Shown here piece by piece: positions 1-8,978 of a stretch of 64,000 nt of DNA; position 1 is the first letter of the stretch, and each line of letters opens with the position of its first letter. The DNA lies in the NCBI RefSeq assembly GCF_030209445.1, contig NZ_JARVSD010000004.1, forward strand, positions 248,001 through 312,000, read 5' to 3'. The notes under the pieces are model-generated. The model was not told the origin of the DNA. It saw only the letters and a list, made by a program, of their open reading frames with translations, and searched no databases. This DNA is from Promicromonospora sp. MEB111. Its GTDB lineage: Bacteria; Actinomycetota; Actinomycetes; Actinomycetales; Cellulomonadaceae. A program made the position numbers and the translations under genes.

Positions 1-426
1 CGAGACGAGCAGCTCGCGCAGCCACCGCCAGTCGGTCAGCTCGATGACCACGGACAGCGCGACCCCCAGCACGACCGCCAGCGCCAGGCCCAGGAACGCG
101 AGCTGCAGCGTGGCCGGGAAGGCCTCGAAGAACACCTCGACGGCGGGCCGGCGCTGGTAGAGGCTGTCCCCGAAGTCCCCGAGGACGGCGCCCGACAGCG
201 CGTCCCCGTACTGCACGAGGACCGGGCGGTCCAGGCCGAGCAGCTCACGCTGCTCGGCCAGGAGCTGCTCGACGTCGCCGCCGGAGGCGCCCATCGTCAG
301 GCCGCCCGCCGCGTCGCCGGGGACGATGTAGAGCAGGAAGAACGCCCCGGTGAACGCGCCCCACACCACGATCGCTGCGTAGCCCAGCCGCCGCACGGCG
401 TACTTCAGCAGCCCGTACCTCAGCAC
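1..426 (-). CDS. Peptide-type ABC transporter permease (DppB/OppB family), 3' part outside window
   Basis: The first 142 codons of an inner-membrane permease are present; the gene runs off the left edge. The N-terminus (MLRYGLLKYAVRRLGYAAIV) is a classic DppB start, with one hydrophobic segment followed by the periplasmic stretch ending LLGLDRPVLVQYGDAL and then a second membrane segment (LQLAFLGLALAVVLGVAL). The GTG start follows the stop of the upstream binding-protein gene by a single base, so the two are co-translated. By family it should dimerise with a DppC-type permease lying beyond the edge. It is paralogous to the permease at 10689-11717. Confidence 0.88.
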   Translation of the reverse strand, partial: MLRYGLLKYAVRRLGYAAIVVWGAFTGAFFLLYIVPGDAAGGLTMGASGGDVEQLLAEQRELLGLDRPVLVQYGDALSGAVLGDFGDSLYQRRPAVEVFFEAFPATLQLAFLGLALAVVLGVALSVVIELTDWRWLRELLVS

Positions 427-427
427 C

Positions 428-2062
428 TCACTTCTCCGAGAGCCAGGCGTTGTAGAGGTACTGGTCCAGGCCCACCGGCTGGATGTCGTGCACCGTGGGC
501 TGGAAGGCCCAGATGTCGGTGTCGTTCACGATCGGCAGCACGTAGGCGTCCTCGACCAGGAGCTGGGCGGCCTCGTCGACGATCTTCTGCCGCGCCTCCG
601 GCTCGATCACGGTGTTCTGCTCCTGGAGCAGGTCGTCGAGGCGCCGGCCGGTCTCGTCGTCGTCCGCGATGAACGAGCGGTTCGAGCCCGTCTCCACGCC
701 GTAGTTGGCGCGCAGCACGTCGGGGTCCGGCGTGGAGTGGTACCAGTAGGCGATGTCGTACTCGCCGGACAGCAGCTTCTCGTTCGCCTCTGCGTCCAGC
801 GGCGGGTCCAGGACCAGCTCGATGCCGAGCTCCTTCCATTGCGCCTGCACCACCTGCTCGGCCGCGCCGTCCCGCGGGAAGCGGAAGGAGAGGCGGTCGC
901 CGGCGGCGTTGACCCGGATGCCGTCGGACCCGGTCTCGGACCAGCCGGCCTCGTCCAGGAGCTGCTTCGACAGCTCCGGGTCGTAGGTGAGGTACTCGCT
1001 CTGGTCGGAGTAGAACGGGTTCGCCGTGCTGAGCGGGCCCGTCGCGGCCTGGTCGTAGCCGCCGGAGACCAGCTTGGTGAACTCCTCGCGGTCGATGCCG
1101 TGCTGGAGCGCCTGGCGCACCCGGACGTCCTTCAGGACCTTCGAGGAGGTGTTGACCGGCCACTCCGTACCCGTCGCGGGGTTCGTGGTCTCGGTGATGG
1201 TCAGGCCGGCGGCCTCGAGCTGGTCCACGTACTTCGCGTTGACCCAGTAGATGAACTGGAGCTCCTCGCCGCCGATGACGGCGCCGTTGCGCACCGAGTC
1301 CTCGGGGATGATCTTGTAGACCACCTCGTCGAGGTAGGCCGGGCCGGTCCGCTCGAAGTACTGGGGCGCCCAGTCGTAGTCCGCGCGCTTCTTCAGGACG
1401 ATCCGCTGGTTGGGCGTGTACTCCTCCAGGTAGAACGGGCCGGAGCCGTCCAGGAACTTCTGCCGCTCCTCGACCGGCAGCGCGGCCGTCTTCGCCGACA
1501 CGATGCCCGCGTGCGCACGCGACAGGCTCACGAGGAACGCGGCGTTCGGCTTGGCGAACTCCACCTCGACCACGTGCTCGGACGGCGTCCGGATCTCCTT
1601 GATGCCCTCGACGATGGTCTTGGCGCTGGAGTGGATGCCGGGGCGGTCGAGGCTCTCGAAGTTCTGCTTGACGACCTCGGAGGTCAGCGCGGTGCCGTCG
1701 TGGAACGTCACGTCGTCGCGCAGCGTGAACGTGTAGACGCGGGCGTCCTTGACGGTCCACTCGGTGGCCAGCCAGGGCTCGATCTCCTTGGTCTCCGGGT
1801 TGAAGAAGACCAGCGAGTCCGTCAGGGCCCGGGCGACCGTGCGCCACACCTGGTTGACGACGGCGGCGTCGACCCCGTTGGGCTCGGCGGCCAGGCCGAT
1901 GTTGAGGGTGCCCCCGGGGCGGTCCTCCTCGGGCACCGGTGCTGACGCGGTCCCGGAGCCGGTGCTGCAGGCGGAGACCACCAGGGACACCAGCACGGCC
2001 GCGGTGGCGGCGAGGCGCCACCGTCCGCGCCTGTTCGTGGCGGGCCTTCTCGTCGTGGACAC
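428..2062 (-). CDS. Extracellular solute-binding lipoprotein, oligopeptide/nickel type (SBP family 5)
   Basis: A 544-residue lipoprotein that captures substrate outside the membrane for the permease encoded immediately downstream. The N-terminus has an Arg-rich n-region, a hydrophobic core (AAVLVSLVVSA) and a lipobox Cys (VVSAC, about residue 27). The body carries SBP_bac_5 features: GGTLNIGL near the mature start, VYTFTLRDDVTFHDG, and VRQALQHGIDREEF. The GTG at 2062 is preferred because GAGGAG lies 8 nt before it; upstream in-frame starts have no such site. It shares the stretch TGPAYLD with its paralogue at 8979-10655, so both belong to one subfamily. Substrate is unknown; the neighbouring flavin enzymes suggest an organosulfur or amino-acid-like compound rather than ordinary peptides (inference). 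Confidence 0.9.
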   Translation of the reverse strand: MSTTRRPATNRRGRWRLAATAAVLVSLVVSACSTGSGTASAPVPEEDRPGGTLNIGLAAEPNGVDAAVVNQVWRTVARALTDSLVFFNPETKEIEPWLATEWTVKDARVYTFTLRDDVTFHDGTALTSEVVKQNFESLDRPGIHSSAKTIVEGIKEIRTPSEHVVEVEFAKPNAAFLVSLSRAHAGIVSAKTAALPVEERQKFLDGSGPFYLEEYTPNQRIVLKKRADYDWAPQYFERTGPAYLDEVVYKIIPEDSVRNGAVIGGEELQFIYWVNAKYVDQLEAAGLTITETTNPATGTEWPVNTSSKVLKDVRVRQALQHGIDREEFTKLVSGGYDQAATGPLSTANPFYSDQSEYLTYDPELSKQLLDEAGWSETGSDGIRVNAAGDRLSFRFPRDGAAEQVVQAQWKELGIELVLDPPLDAEANEKLLSGEYDIAYWYHSTPDPDVLRANYGVETGSNRSFIADDDETGRRLDDLLQEQNTVIEPEARQKIVDEAAQLLVEDAYVLPIVNDTDIWAFQPTVHDIQPVGLDQYLYNAWLSEK

Positions 2063-2316
2063 GGTCTTTCTCCTCGGATCGGGAACGTAGGTGACACCGC
2101 CCCTTGCAGTGCGGCGGGAATGAGACGGGAAAAAATCCGACGAGTCAACCAATCCGGCAAAGAGTCCATATAGTGGGCGGACGGCGCCCGCAGCCCTGTC
2201 ACCGGGCGCGACAGCTCTCCGTGGCTCCTGTCCGGAGGGTGAGACGCCGAACTGGGGCATTGACGAAGGGCCCCCGACATGAGTGTCTGGCCTTCCGTCC
2301 ACCCCACGGAGCACTC
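2063..2316. promoter_or_regulatory. Divergent promoter region between binding protein and nitroreductase
   Basis: This 254-nt gap separates two divergent genes. On the minus strand a TACGTT hexamer (2084-2089) is a plausible -10 for the binding-protein gene. On the plus strand GTGAGACGCCG (2239-2249) resembles the GTGAGAAGTCCGG box found at three other promoters nearby, but it is imperfect and no good -10 lies 31 nt downstream. An A-tract (GGGAAAAAATCC) sits near 2128-2139. I see no gene here and no convincing SAM riboswitch. Confidence 0.4.
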
Positions 2317-3372
2317 ATGACAGCCATCGACGCCTTTCTGGTCACCACCCCGACCGAGACAGCTCCCGCACCCCCGGCCCGCAGGCCGGCCCGGATCACC
2401 CGAGCACCCCGGGCGCACCAGCCCGGTACCACGCCCGAGATCGCGCGCGACGAAGCGCACGGCTCCACGCGCGACCCCTCCCAGCACCCCGAGTCACCCG
2501 AGCACGCCGGCCGGCTCGCCGCGGCCCGCGTCCAGGTCGCCGCCCGCTACGGCGTGAGCCCGCGGCGCGCCGACACCGCGGCCCCGCAGGTGTCCGCGAC
2601 CATCGCCGCGGCGGCCGACCTCCCGCGGTCGGTGCTGGACGTCCAGCTCGCGCACCGTTCGGTCCGGCGGTTCCTGCCCGGACCGCTGCCGCCCTCCGTG
2701 CTGCCCACCCTGGTGGCGGCCGCGCAGTCCGCGCCGACCACGTCGAACCTCCAGCTCTGGAGCGTCGTGGCCGTCACCGACCCGGCGCGTCTCGCCCGCG
2801 TGGCCGCCCTGTCGGGCGAGCAGGAGCACGTGCGCGACGCGCCGCTCCTGCTGGTGTGGGTGGCCGACGTCGCCCGCGTCCGCGCCCTCGCCGAGCGGCG
2901 GAACACGTCCGTGCACGCGACCGGGTACCTGGAGACCACGGTCACCGCGTACCTCGACGCGGCGCTCGCGGCCCAGAACGCCGTGGTCGCCGCGGAGTCG
3001 CTCGGGCTGGGCACCGTCTACCTCGGCGGGGTCCGGGACCGGCCCGAGGAGCTCGCGGGCGAGCTGCGGCTGCCCCGGGGCGCCGCGCCGGTGACGGGCC
3101 TCGTCGTCGGGCGTCCCGACCCGGCCTGCCCGGGGCGGGTCAAGCCACGGCTGCCGCAGGCCGTGGTGCTGCACCACGAGACCTACGACACGGCGCGGCA
3201 GCTCCGGCCGCTGGCGGCCTACGAGAAGCGCATGACCGACTTCTACCGCGACGAGGGGCTCGACGGCGGCTGGATCGGGCGCACCCTGACCCGCCTGCGC
3301 GGACCCGCGGCCCTGCGCGGGCGGGAGCGGCTGCGGTCGGCGCTGGCCGCGCTGGGCATGCCGTCCTGGTGA
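2317..3372 (+). CDS. Nitroreductase-family FMN oxidoreductase with N-terminal extension
   Basis: A 351-residue protein. The nitroreductase fold begins near residue 110 ([14 protein letters not shown], then [18 protein letters not shown]) and includes the late flavin-contact segment [16 protein letters not shown] and GLVVGRPD. This family uses bound FMN and NAD(P)H to reduce nitro, quinone or flavin substrates. The first 70 or so residues are Pro/Ala/Arg-rich and look disordered. The ATG at 2317 follows CGGAG and is the best start after the divergent gap. The neighbouring flavin reductase, FMN reductase and transporters suggest it belongs to the same flavin-dependent scavenging pathway. The exact substrate cannot be read from the sequence. 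Confidence 0.85.
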   Translation: MTAIDAFLVTTPTETAPAPPARRPARITRAPRAHQPGTTPEIARDEAHGSTRDPSQHPESPEHAGRLAAARVQVAARYGVSPRRADTAAPQVSATIAAAADLPRSVLDVQLAHRSVRRFLPGPLPPSVLPTLVAAAQSAPTTSNLQLWSVVAVTDPARLARVAALSGEQEHVRDAPLLLVWVADVARVRALAERRNTSVHATGYLETTVTAYLDAALAAQNAVVAAESLGLGTVYLGGVRDRPEELAGELRLPRGAAPVTGLVVGRPDPACPGRVKPRLPQAVVLHHETYDTARQLRPLAAYEKRMTDFYRDEGLDGGWIGRTLTRLRGPAALRGRERLRSALAALGMPSW

Positions 3373-3373
3373 C

Positions 3374-3407
3374 CGGGCGGCTCGCCGCACCGGCGGCGAG
3401 CCGCCCG
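3374..3407 (+). terminator. Hairpin terminator after nitroreductase
   Basis: A perfect 15-bp stem (3374-3388 with 3393-3407) closed by a 4-nt loop starts 1 nt after the nitroreductase stop codon. It is followed by TCTCGCC rather than a run of T, as is common in high-GC actinobacteria. Confidence 0.8.
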
Positions 3408-3472
3408 TCTCGCCATGCGAGAGCCTGCGGGCGCTCCTTGCCGACGGCGGCGCGGGGTGGTCGGCTGCGGGC

Positions 3473-4492
<1,020 letters not shown>

Positions 4493-4495
4493 CCG

Positions 4496-4530
4496 GGGCT
4501 GCGCCGCGTCAGATCGCCGCGGCGCAGCCC
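4496..4530. terminator. Bidirectional hairpin between convergent genes
   Basis: A 13-bp perfect inverted repeat (GGGCTGCGCCGCG at 4496-4508 with 4518-4530) sits between the convergent aldo/keto reductase and flavin reductase genes. The 9-nt loop and the sequence just after the stem carry the same GTCAGATCGCC string, a short direct duplication that also spans the flavin-reductase stop codon. Confidence 0.75.
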
Positions 4531-4533
4531 GCG

Positions 4534-5097
4534 TCAGATCGCCGTGTCGTCGCCGATGCGGTGGTACGCCCGGTTCTTGTACACCAGGGGAGACGCGGCA
4601 GGCTCCCCGCCGGCCTCGGTGAGGCTGGACGCCAGCGCCCGCAGCGAGACGAGGTAGCTGTCGCCGATCGGGGTGCGCTGCACGACGCGTGCCCGGAACC
4701 AGGACACGGCGCCGTCGATGACGGGCTCGCCCGTGGGCAGGGGTGTCCAGCCGCCGTCGGCGAAGCGGTCGATGCCGCTGGTGGCGAAGCGGGCGGAGAC
4801 GTCGTCCTGGTGGTCGGCGAGGAAGCTGACGGCGAGTGTGCTGGCCTCGGAGATCGCGGGCCAGGACGACGAGGTCGAGGCGAGCGAGAAGGCGAGCAGC
4901 GGGGGCGCCGCGGAGACGGAGATGACCGAGGTGGCGGTGAACCCGACGGGCCGGTCCTCGTGCAGCAGGGCGACGACGGCGACGCCGGCGGGGTGGTTGC
5001 GGAAGACGGTCTTGAACTCGTCGGGGCTGAGCTGGGGCTCGTCCTGCTGGGCCAAGAGCTCCTCCAGGGCGGACAGGTCGATGTTCTCCGCGGTCAT
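4534..5097 (-). CDS. Flavin reductase family protein (HpaC/RutF-like)
   Basis: A 187-residue protein with the flavin_reduct domain: FRNHPAGVAVVALLHEDRPVGFTATS, then SAAPPLLAFSLASTSSSWP, and a late GDSYLVSLRA strand with conserved YKNRAYHRIGD near the C-terminus. Such proteins reduce FMN or FAD with NAD(P)H and pass the free reduced flavin to a two-component monooxygenase. Its ATG overlaps the stop of the upstream FMN reductase (ATGA), so the two are translationally coupled. The partner oxygenase is not in the window and may lie beyond the left edge with the rest of the first transporter operon (inference). Confidence 0.88.
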   Translation of the reverse strand: MTAENIDLSALEELLAQQDEPQLSPDEFKTVFRNHPAGVAVVALLHEDRPVGFTATSVISVSAAPPLLAFSLASTSSSWPAISEASTLAVSFLADHQDDVSARFATSGIDRFADGGWTPLPTGEPVIDGAVSWFRARVVQRTPIGDSYLVSLRALASSLTEAGGEPAASPLVYKNRAYHRIGDDTAI

Positions 5098-5744
5098 CGT
5101 GCGACCTCCTCGACACCGGCAGCGGCACCGGCCGGGACACCGGCAGCGGCACCAGCCGGAACGCGGGCCGGGACGACGACGCCGGGGCCCGTCGCCCGCC
5201 GCAGCGACTCGCCCGCGCGGCTCAGCCAGGCCTCGATCACGCCGTCGAGGTCGGCGAGCTGGCTCTCCGTGACGGTCAGCGAGCGGGCCGGCACCACGGC
5301 GCCCAGCTCGACGAGCACGGGCCGCAGGTGCACCTCCCCGGCCAGCGCGTGCGCGGGGTTGCCGGAGACCACGAGCGGGACGGCGACCACGCCCGCCAGG
5401 CCGTCGTTGCCGTACAGGTCGAGGAAAGCCTTGAGCAGGCCGGTGTAGGCCGCCTTGTAGACGGGGGTGGCGACGACGGCGACGGTGGCGCCGGCGAGGC
5501 GCTCCTTCGCGGCGTCGGCCTCGGGGTGCTCGGCGGCGAGGATCTGGCCCGCGAACGTGGCGAGGTCGATCGTGGCGACGTCGTCGATGCCCAGGTGCGC
5601 GGCGATCCGGTGCGCCGCGGCCTCGGCGGCGCGCAGGGTGCGCGACCCGGGACGGGGGTTCCCGGAGACGACCACGACGGTGCGTGCGGGCGGGGCGGTG
5701 GTGGTCGGTGCGGTCGGTGCGGTCGGTGCGGTGGGTGAGGTCAT
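5094..5744 (-). CDS. NAD(P)H-dependent FMN reductase (SsuE/MsuE-like, LLM-partnered type)
   Basis: A 216-residue flavodoxin-like reductase. VVVVSGNPRPGSRT near residue 25 is the FMN phosphate loop, and TPVYKAAYTGLLKAFLDL is the signature around the isoalloxazine site of SsuE-type enzymes. It resembles the reductases that partner luciferase-like monooxygenases in organosulfur or methyl-compound oxidation. It is first in an operon with the flavin reductase (4-nt overlap). Both ends are repetitive: a TAP repeat (about residues 5-15) encoded by 9-nt DNA repeats, and a duplicated VPAGAAAG near the C-terminus, both prone to slippage. The ATG at 5744 has GAGGAG upstream. A shared regulatory box precedes it. 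Confidence 0.87.
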   Translation of the reverse strand: MTSPTAPTAPTAPTTTAPPARTVVVVSGNPRPGSRTLRAAEAAAHRIAAHLGIDDVATIDLATFAGQILAAEHPEADAAKERLAGATVAVVATPVYKAAYTGLLKAFLDLYGNDGLAGVVAVPLVVSGNPAHALAGEVHLRPVLVELGAVVPARSLTVTESQLADLDGVIEAWLSRAGESLRRATGPGVVVPARVPAGAAAGVPAGAAAGVEEVAR

Positions 5745-5807
5745 GGGAGGGCTCCTCGCAACGTGTTGAGCTCGGTGGTCGCGCGGTGGGCGGTTGACCG
5801 TGGTGGA

Positions 5808-5858
5808 GGTATAGGCGGCGAATCGGAAGATGACCAGGAGGAGACCCGGACTTCTCAC
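5808..5858 (-). promoter_or_regulatory. Promoter and conserved box upstream of FMN reductase operon
   Basis: Read on the minus strand, GTGAGAAGTCCGG occupies 5858-5846 and a TATACC -10 occupies 5813-5808, 32 nt further on. The 13-mer is identical to the one at 8888-8900 in front of the second transporter operon, and similar to that at 7255-7243. The position (about -45 to -57) suits an activator site. The rest of 5745-5885 shows nothing else. Confidence 0.6.
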
Positions 5859-5885
5859 TATCCGGACCCGGACGTGGGCGGCGCG

Positions 5886-7133
5886 TCAGCCGAAGGCGCG
5901 TGCCAGCCGCTCGACGGCGGTGCGCAGCTCGTCGTCGGTGCGGTCGCCGTACGCGAGCCGGAGTCGGCGCGCCGAGTCGGTGCCCGGTCCCGTCACGAAG
6001 AACTCGCCCTGCTGGTAGTCGATTCCCTCGGCGCTCGCGCGGGCGTGCAGCTCGCGGGAGTCCACCGCGTCGTCGGTCAGCCGCGGCCAGAGGAAGAACC
6101 CGCCCTCGGGGACGGTGACGTCGAACCGCCCCGGGAGCTGGGTCTCCAGCTCCGAGACGAGCAGCTCGGCACGGTGCCGGTACAGCTCGCGGGCGGCGCC
6201 GAGCGTGGTGTCGAACCAGCCGGGGCGGCTGACCAGCAGGTGTTCCACGAGGGTCTGCACGAACGTCGAGGAGTGCGAGTCCTGGCGGTTGCGCAGCCGT
6301 ACGAAGGTGTCGACCAGGTGGTCGGGGAGCACCAGCCAGCCCAGACGCAGGCCCGGGCCGAGGGTCTTGGTGAACGTGTTGACGTGCACCACGTGCCCGG
6401 AGTCGAAGAACACGCGCCGCCCCTGGTCGGTGCCGGCGAACCGCAGCTCGCGGTACGGGTCGTCGGCGATGACCACGAAGCCGTACCGCTCCGCCAGCTC
6501 CACCAGCGCGGCCCGCTTGGCCGCCGACAGCGTGCCCTGCGAGGGGTTGTGGAAGTCCGGCACGGTGTACACCGCGGCGATGCGCTCGCCCTCGGCGAGT
6601 CGCCGGGCCAGGTGCTCGACGTCGAGCCCGTCCGCCTCGACCGGCACCGGCAGCGTGCCGGCGCCGACGAGCTCCAGGGTGCGCAGGAACAGGGGGTAGG
6701 CGGGATTGTCGACGGCCACCAGGCCGCCGCGCTCGACGAGGGCCTGCACCGTCAAGGACAGGCCGTGCATACCGCCGTTGGTGACGAGGATCCGGCGCGG
6801 GTCCACACCCTCGCGCTCGGCGATCCAGCCGCGCAGCCCCTCGAAGCCGTGCGATCCGGAGTACTGCAGGGCGGCGGCCGCGCCGCCGGCGTCCCAGACC
6901 TCGCCGAGCGCCCCGCGCAGCTCCTGGAGCGGCAGCGCCGACGGGTCGGGGATGCCGCCGAGCAGGCGGATCGCGTCCGGGCGCGGCGACAGCAGGCTCT
7001 GGTCGCCGAAGCCCTTCGGGACGGTCAGGCCCTGCGCGAGGGCGGCCGGGACCAGGGGGACCGGCGCCGGCTGCCGGGATTCCGCATCCGGGGCGGCCGC
7101 CGTGCCCGGGACGGTCGGGTCGGTGAGCGTCAT
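5886..7133 (-). CDS. PLP-dependent aminotransferase, class I/II (2-aminoadipate/MocR-type)
   Basis: A 415-residue fold-type I aminotransferase. The Schiff-base lysine is Lys256 in VNTFTKTLGPGLRLGW; other cofactor contacts are VTNGGMHGLSL (phosphate side), DNPAYPLF, and DDPYREL with its conserved Asp and Tyr. The sequence resembles LysN/2-aminoadipate aminotransferases and the C-terminal domain of MocR regulators, but there is no N-terminal wHTH, so it is a stand-alone enzyme. Start ATG at 7133 follows GAGGAG. It is transcribed divergently from the FAD-linked dehydrogenase and has its own copy of the shared regulatory box. A role in converting an imported amino compound to a keto acid fits the neighbourhood but is inference. 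Confidence 0.88.
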   Translation of the reverse strand: MTLTDPTVPGTAAAPDAESRQPAPVPLVPAALAQGLTVPKGFGDQSLLSPRPDAIRLLGGIPDPSALPLQELRGALGEVWDAGGAAAALQYSGSHGFEGLRGWIAEREGVDPRRILVTNGGMHGLSLTVQALVERGGLVAVDNPAYPLFLRTLELVGAGTLPVPVEADGLDVEHLARRLAEGERIAAVYTVPDFHNPSQGTLSAAKRAALVELAERYGFVVIADDPYRELRFAGTDQGRRVFFDSGHVVHVNTFTKTLGPGLRLGWLVLPDHLVDTFVRLRNRQDSHSSTFVQTLVEHLLVSRPGWFDTTLGAARELYRHRAELLVSELETQLPGRFDVTVPEGGFFLWPRLTDDAVDSRELHARASAEGIDYQQGEFFVTGPGTDSARRLRLAYGDRTDDELRTAVERLARAFG

Positions 7134-7205
7134 GTCGTCTCCTCGCAGGTTCGGTGCGGCCGGCCCGACGGCGGGAGCCGCGGCCGGGACGTGCTTCGCG
7201 GCGCA

Positions 7206-7255
7206 GATATACGGCCAGGCACGGCCGGACGCCGCACTGTTGCCGGAACTTCTCA
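7206..7255 (-). promoter_or_regulatory. Promoter and conserved box upstream of aminotransferase
   Basis: On the minus strand TGAGAAGTTCCGG (7255-7243) precedes a TATATC -10 (7211-7206) by 31 nt. It matches the boxes at 5846-5858 and 8888-8900 apart from one extra T. The distance from box to -10 is kept (31, 31 and 32 nt in the three cases), which argues for a real transcription-factor site. Confidence 0.6.
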
Positions 7256-7348
7256 GTCCCTGGACGCCATGGGCCGCCGGCTGCCCAGGATCCGAGACGT
7301 CGCGACGGACCGTTGACGGGCGCGGGGCCACCTCGTACAACCGCGACC

Positions 7349-8836
7349 ATGTCGACCACCACCTCGCCCGCAGAGGGCCCTGCCCAGGCCACCCGTCCCG
7401 CATCCGCCGGAACACCCGCCGCGGGCGGCGCCGGAACCGGCGTCGCGACCACCGCCCCGGCGCTCGTCGCCGCGCTGCGCGAGCACCTCGCGGCGGCCGA
7501 CGTGCTCACCGCGCCGGACGACGTCGAGCCCTACCGCTCCGACGTCACCGGCCTGCGCGCGGACCGCCCCCCGGCCGTCGTCGTCGTGCCGCGCACGGTG
7601 GAGCAGGTCCAGGCGGTCGCGCGGACGGCGAGCGCGCACGGCGTGCCGCTCGTGGTGCGCGGCGCGGGGACCGGGCTGGCGGGTGCGGCGGCGGCGCCGG
7701 CCGACGGCATCGTGCTGTCCACCGCGGGTCTGGCCGGCATCCGGATCGACCCGGACGACCACGTCGCCGTGGTCGGCCCCGGGGCGATCACCGACCACGT
7801 CGACCTCGCCGCCCGCGAGCACGGGCTGATGTACGCCCCGGACCCCGCGTCGTCCCAGATCTCGACGATCGGCGGCAACATCGCGACCAACGCGGGCGGG
7901 CTGCGCTGCGTCAAGTACGGCGTGACGCGGGAGTCGGTGCTGGCGCTGGACGTGGTGCTGGCGGACGGGACGCTGCTGCGCACCGGGCACCGCAGCGTCA
8001 AGGGCGTGGTCGGCTACGACCTCGTGAGCCTGGTCGTGGGCAGCGAGGGCACGCTCGGGATCGTCGTCGGCGCCACCCTCCGCCTGCTGCCCGCGCCCAC
8101 GCACGTGCGCACGCTCGTGGTCTCGGTGCCTAGCCTGCCCGACGCCGGGCGCGCCGTCGGGGTCGTGACCGGCTCGGGCGTGCGCCCCTCCACGGTCGAG
8201 CTGCTCAACGCCGAGACGCTGGAGAACATCGACGCGCACAGCGGTACCGACCTGGTGGCGCGGCACGGGGGCGGCCTCGTGCTCGTCCGCACCGACGGCC
8301 CGGGCGCCGACGTCGAGATCACGGCGCTCGCGGACGCGCTGTCCGCCGCGGGCCTGCGCGCCCAGGTGCTCGACGACGCCGAGGGTGAGCGCTACTACGA
8401 GCTGCGCCGCACGGGGCGCGGCCGGCGCGACGACCTGTGGTCGGTCGGCGAGGACGTGGCGGTGCCGCGCTCGGCGCTGGTGCCCGTGCTCAAGGCGATC
8501 GAGGAGATCGGCCGGCGGTTCGACGTCGCCGTCAGCGCCGTCGCGCACGCCGGCGACGGCAACCTGCACCCCGGCCTGAGCGTGCCGCGCCTGCCCGGCG
8601 AGACCGCCCCGCCCGCCCGGCTGCACGAGGCCGCGGACGCCCTGGTCCGCGCGGCGCTCGCGCACGGCGGCACCCTCAGCGGGGAGCACGGCGTGGGCTC
8701 GGCCAAGCGCCGCTGGCTCGCGGACGAGCTCGGCGCCGAGCAGATCGCGCTGCAGCGCGCGATCAAGGCGGTCCTCGACCCCGCGGGCATCCTCGCCCCG
8801 GGCGGTTTCCTCGCGGACGACGCCGCCGCGCGCTGA
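7349..8836 (+). CDS. FAD-binding oxidase/dehydrogenase, glycolate oxidase GlcD / D-lactate dehydrogenase type
   Basis: A 495-residue flavoprotein. The PCMH FAD domain spans roughly residues 60-240 (PPAVVVVPRTVEQVQAV, VVRGAGTGLAG, SSQISTIGGNIATNAGG, KYGVTRESVLALDVVLADG, GSEGTLGIV). The FAD-oxidase C-terminal domain follows, with HAGDGNLHPG and SGEHGVGSAKRRW, the substrate and metal-contacting segments of D-2-hydroxyacid dehydrogenases. No GlcE or GlcF partner is present, so a single-subunit D-lactate or 2-hydroxyglutarate-type enzyme is likelier than glycolate oxidase. The mRNA appears leaderless: TACAAC (7336-7341) lies 7 nt before the ATG. It may oxidise a hydroxy or keto acid made by the neighbouring aminotransferase (inference). 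Confidence 0.87.
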   Translation: MSTTTSPAEGPAQATRPASAGTPAAGGAGTGVATTAPALVAALREHLAAADVLTAPDDVEPYRSDVTGLRADRPPAVVVVPRTVEQVQAVARTASAHGVPLVVRGAGTGLAGAAAAPADGIVLSTAGLAGIRIDPDDHVAVVGPGAITDHVDLAAREHGLMYAPDPASSQISTIGGNIATNAGGLRCVKYGVTRESVLALDVVLADGTLLRTGHRSVKGVVGYDLVSLVVGSEGTLGIVVGATLRLLPAPTHVRTLVVSVPSLPDAGRAVGVVTGSGVRPSTVELLNAETLENIDAHSGTDLVARHGGGLVLVRTDGPGADVEITALADALSAAGLRAQVLDDAEGERYYELRRTGRGRRDDLWSVGEDVAVPRSALVPVLKAIEEIGRRFDVAVSAVAHAGDGNLHPGLSVPRLPGETAPPARLHEAADALVRAALAHGGTLSGEHGVGSAKRRWLADELGAEQIALQRAIKAVLDPAGILAPGGFLADDAAAR

Positions 8837-8887
8837 TCCGGGGAAGGTTTCCCGGAGCAAGGTTGTCTCAATTTTGTGTCTCATGAT

Positions 8888-8937
8888 GTGAGAAGTCCGG
8901 CATGAGCCATGGACGTGGGCCCCGTGCTCGCTACCGT
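8888..8937 (+). promoter_or_regulatory. Promoter and conserved box upstream of second transporter operon
   Basis: GTGAGAAGTCCGG (8888-8900) is followed 31 nt later by TACCGT (8932-8937), a TAnnnT -10. Just upstream, TCTCA motifs near 8865-8885 form an additional imperfect inverted pattern with TGAGA. The 13-mer is identical to the minus-strand copy at 5846-5858. The remainder of the 142-nt gap 8837-8978 holds only the leader. Confidence 0.6.
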
Positions 8938-8978
8938 CCGCGCCAGTCGTCAGACCACCGCACCTGAAGGAGACACCG

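Noticed and set aside
488-1945. Long open frame on the plus strand opposite the first binding-protein gene
   Set aside because: It is the GC-driven mirror of the minus-strand gene: its product is repetitive Val/Leu/Arg/Gly-rich with no domain, while the minus-strand product has lipobox and SBP motifs.
2101-2316. Possible SAM riboswitch upstream of the first binding protein or the nitroreductase
   Set aside because: The conserved SAM-I/IV core strings are not present on either strand.
5098-7509. Very long minus-strand frame running upstream of the flavin reductase through the aminotransferase region
   Set aside because: Only its 3' 188 codons (4534-5097) make sense; the rest is Arg/Gly/Pro-rich shadow of the FMN reductase and aminotransferase genes in other frames.
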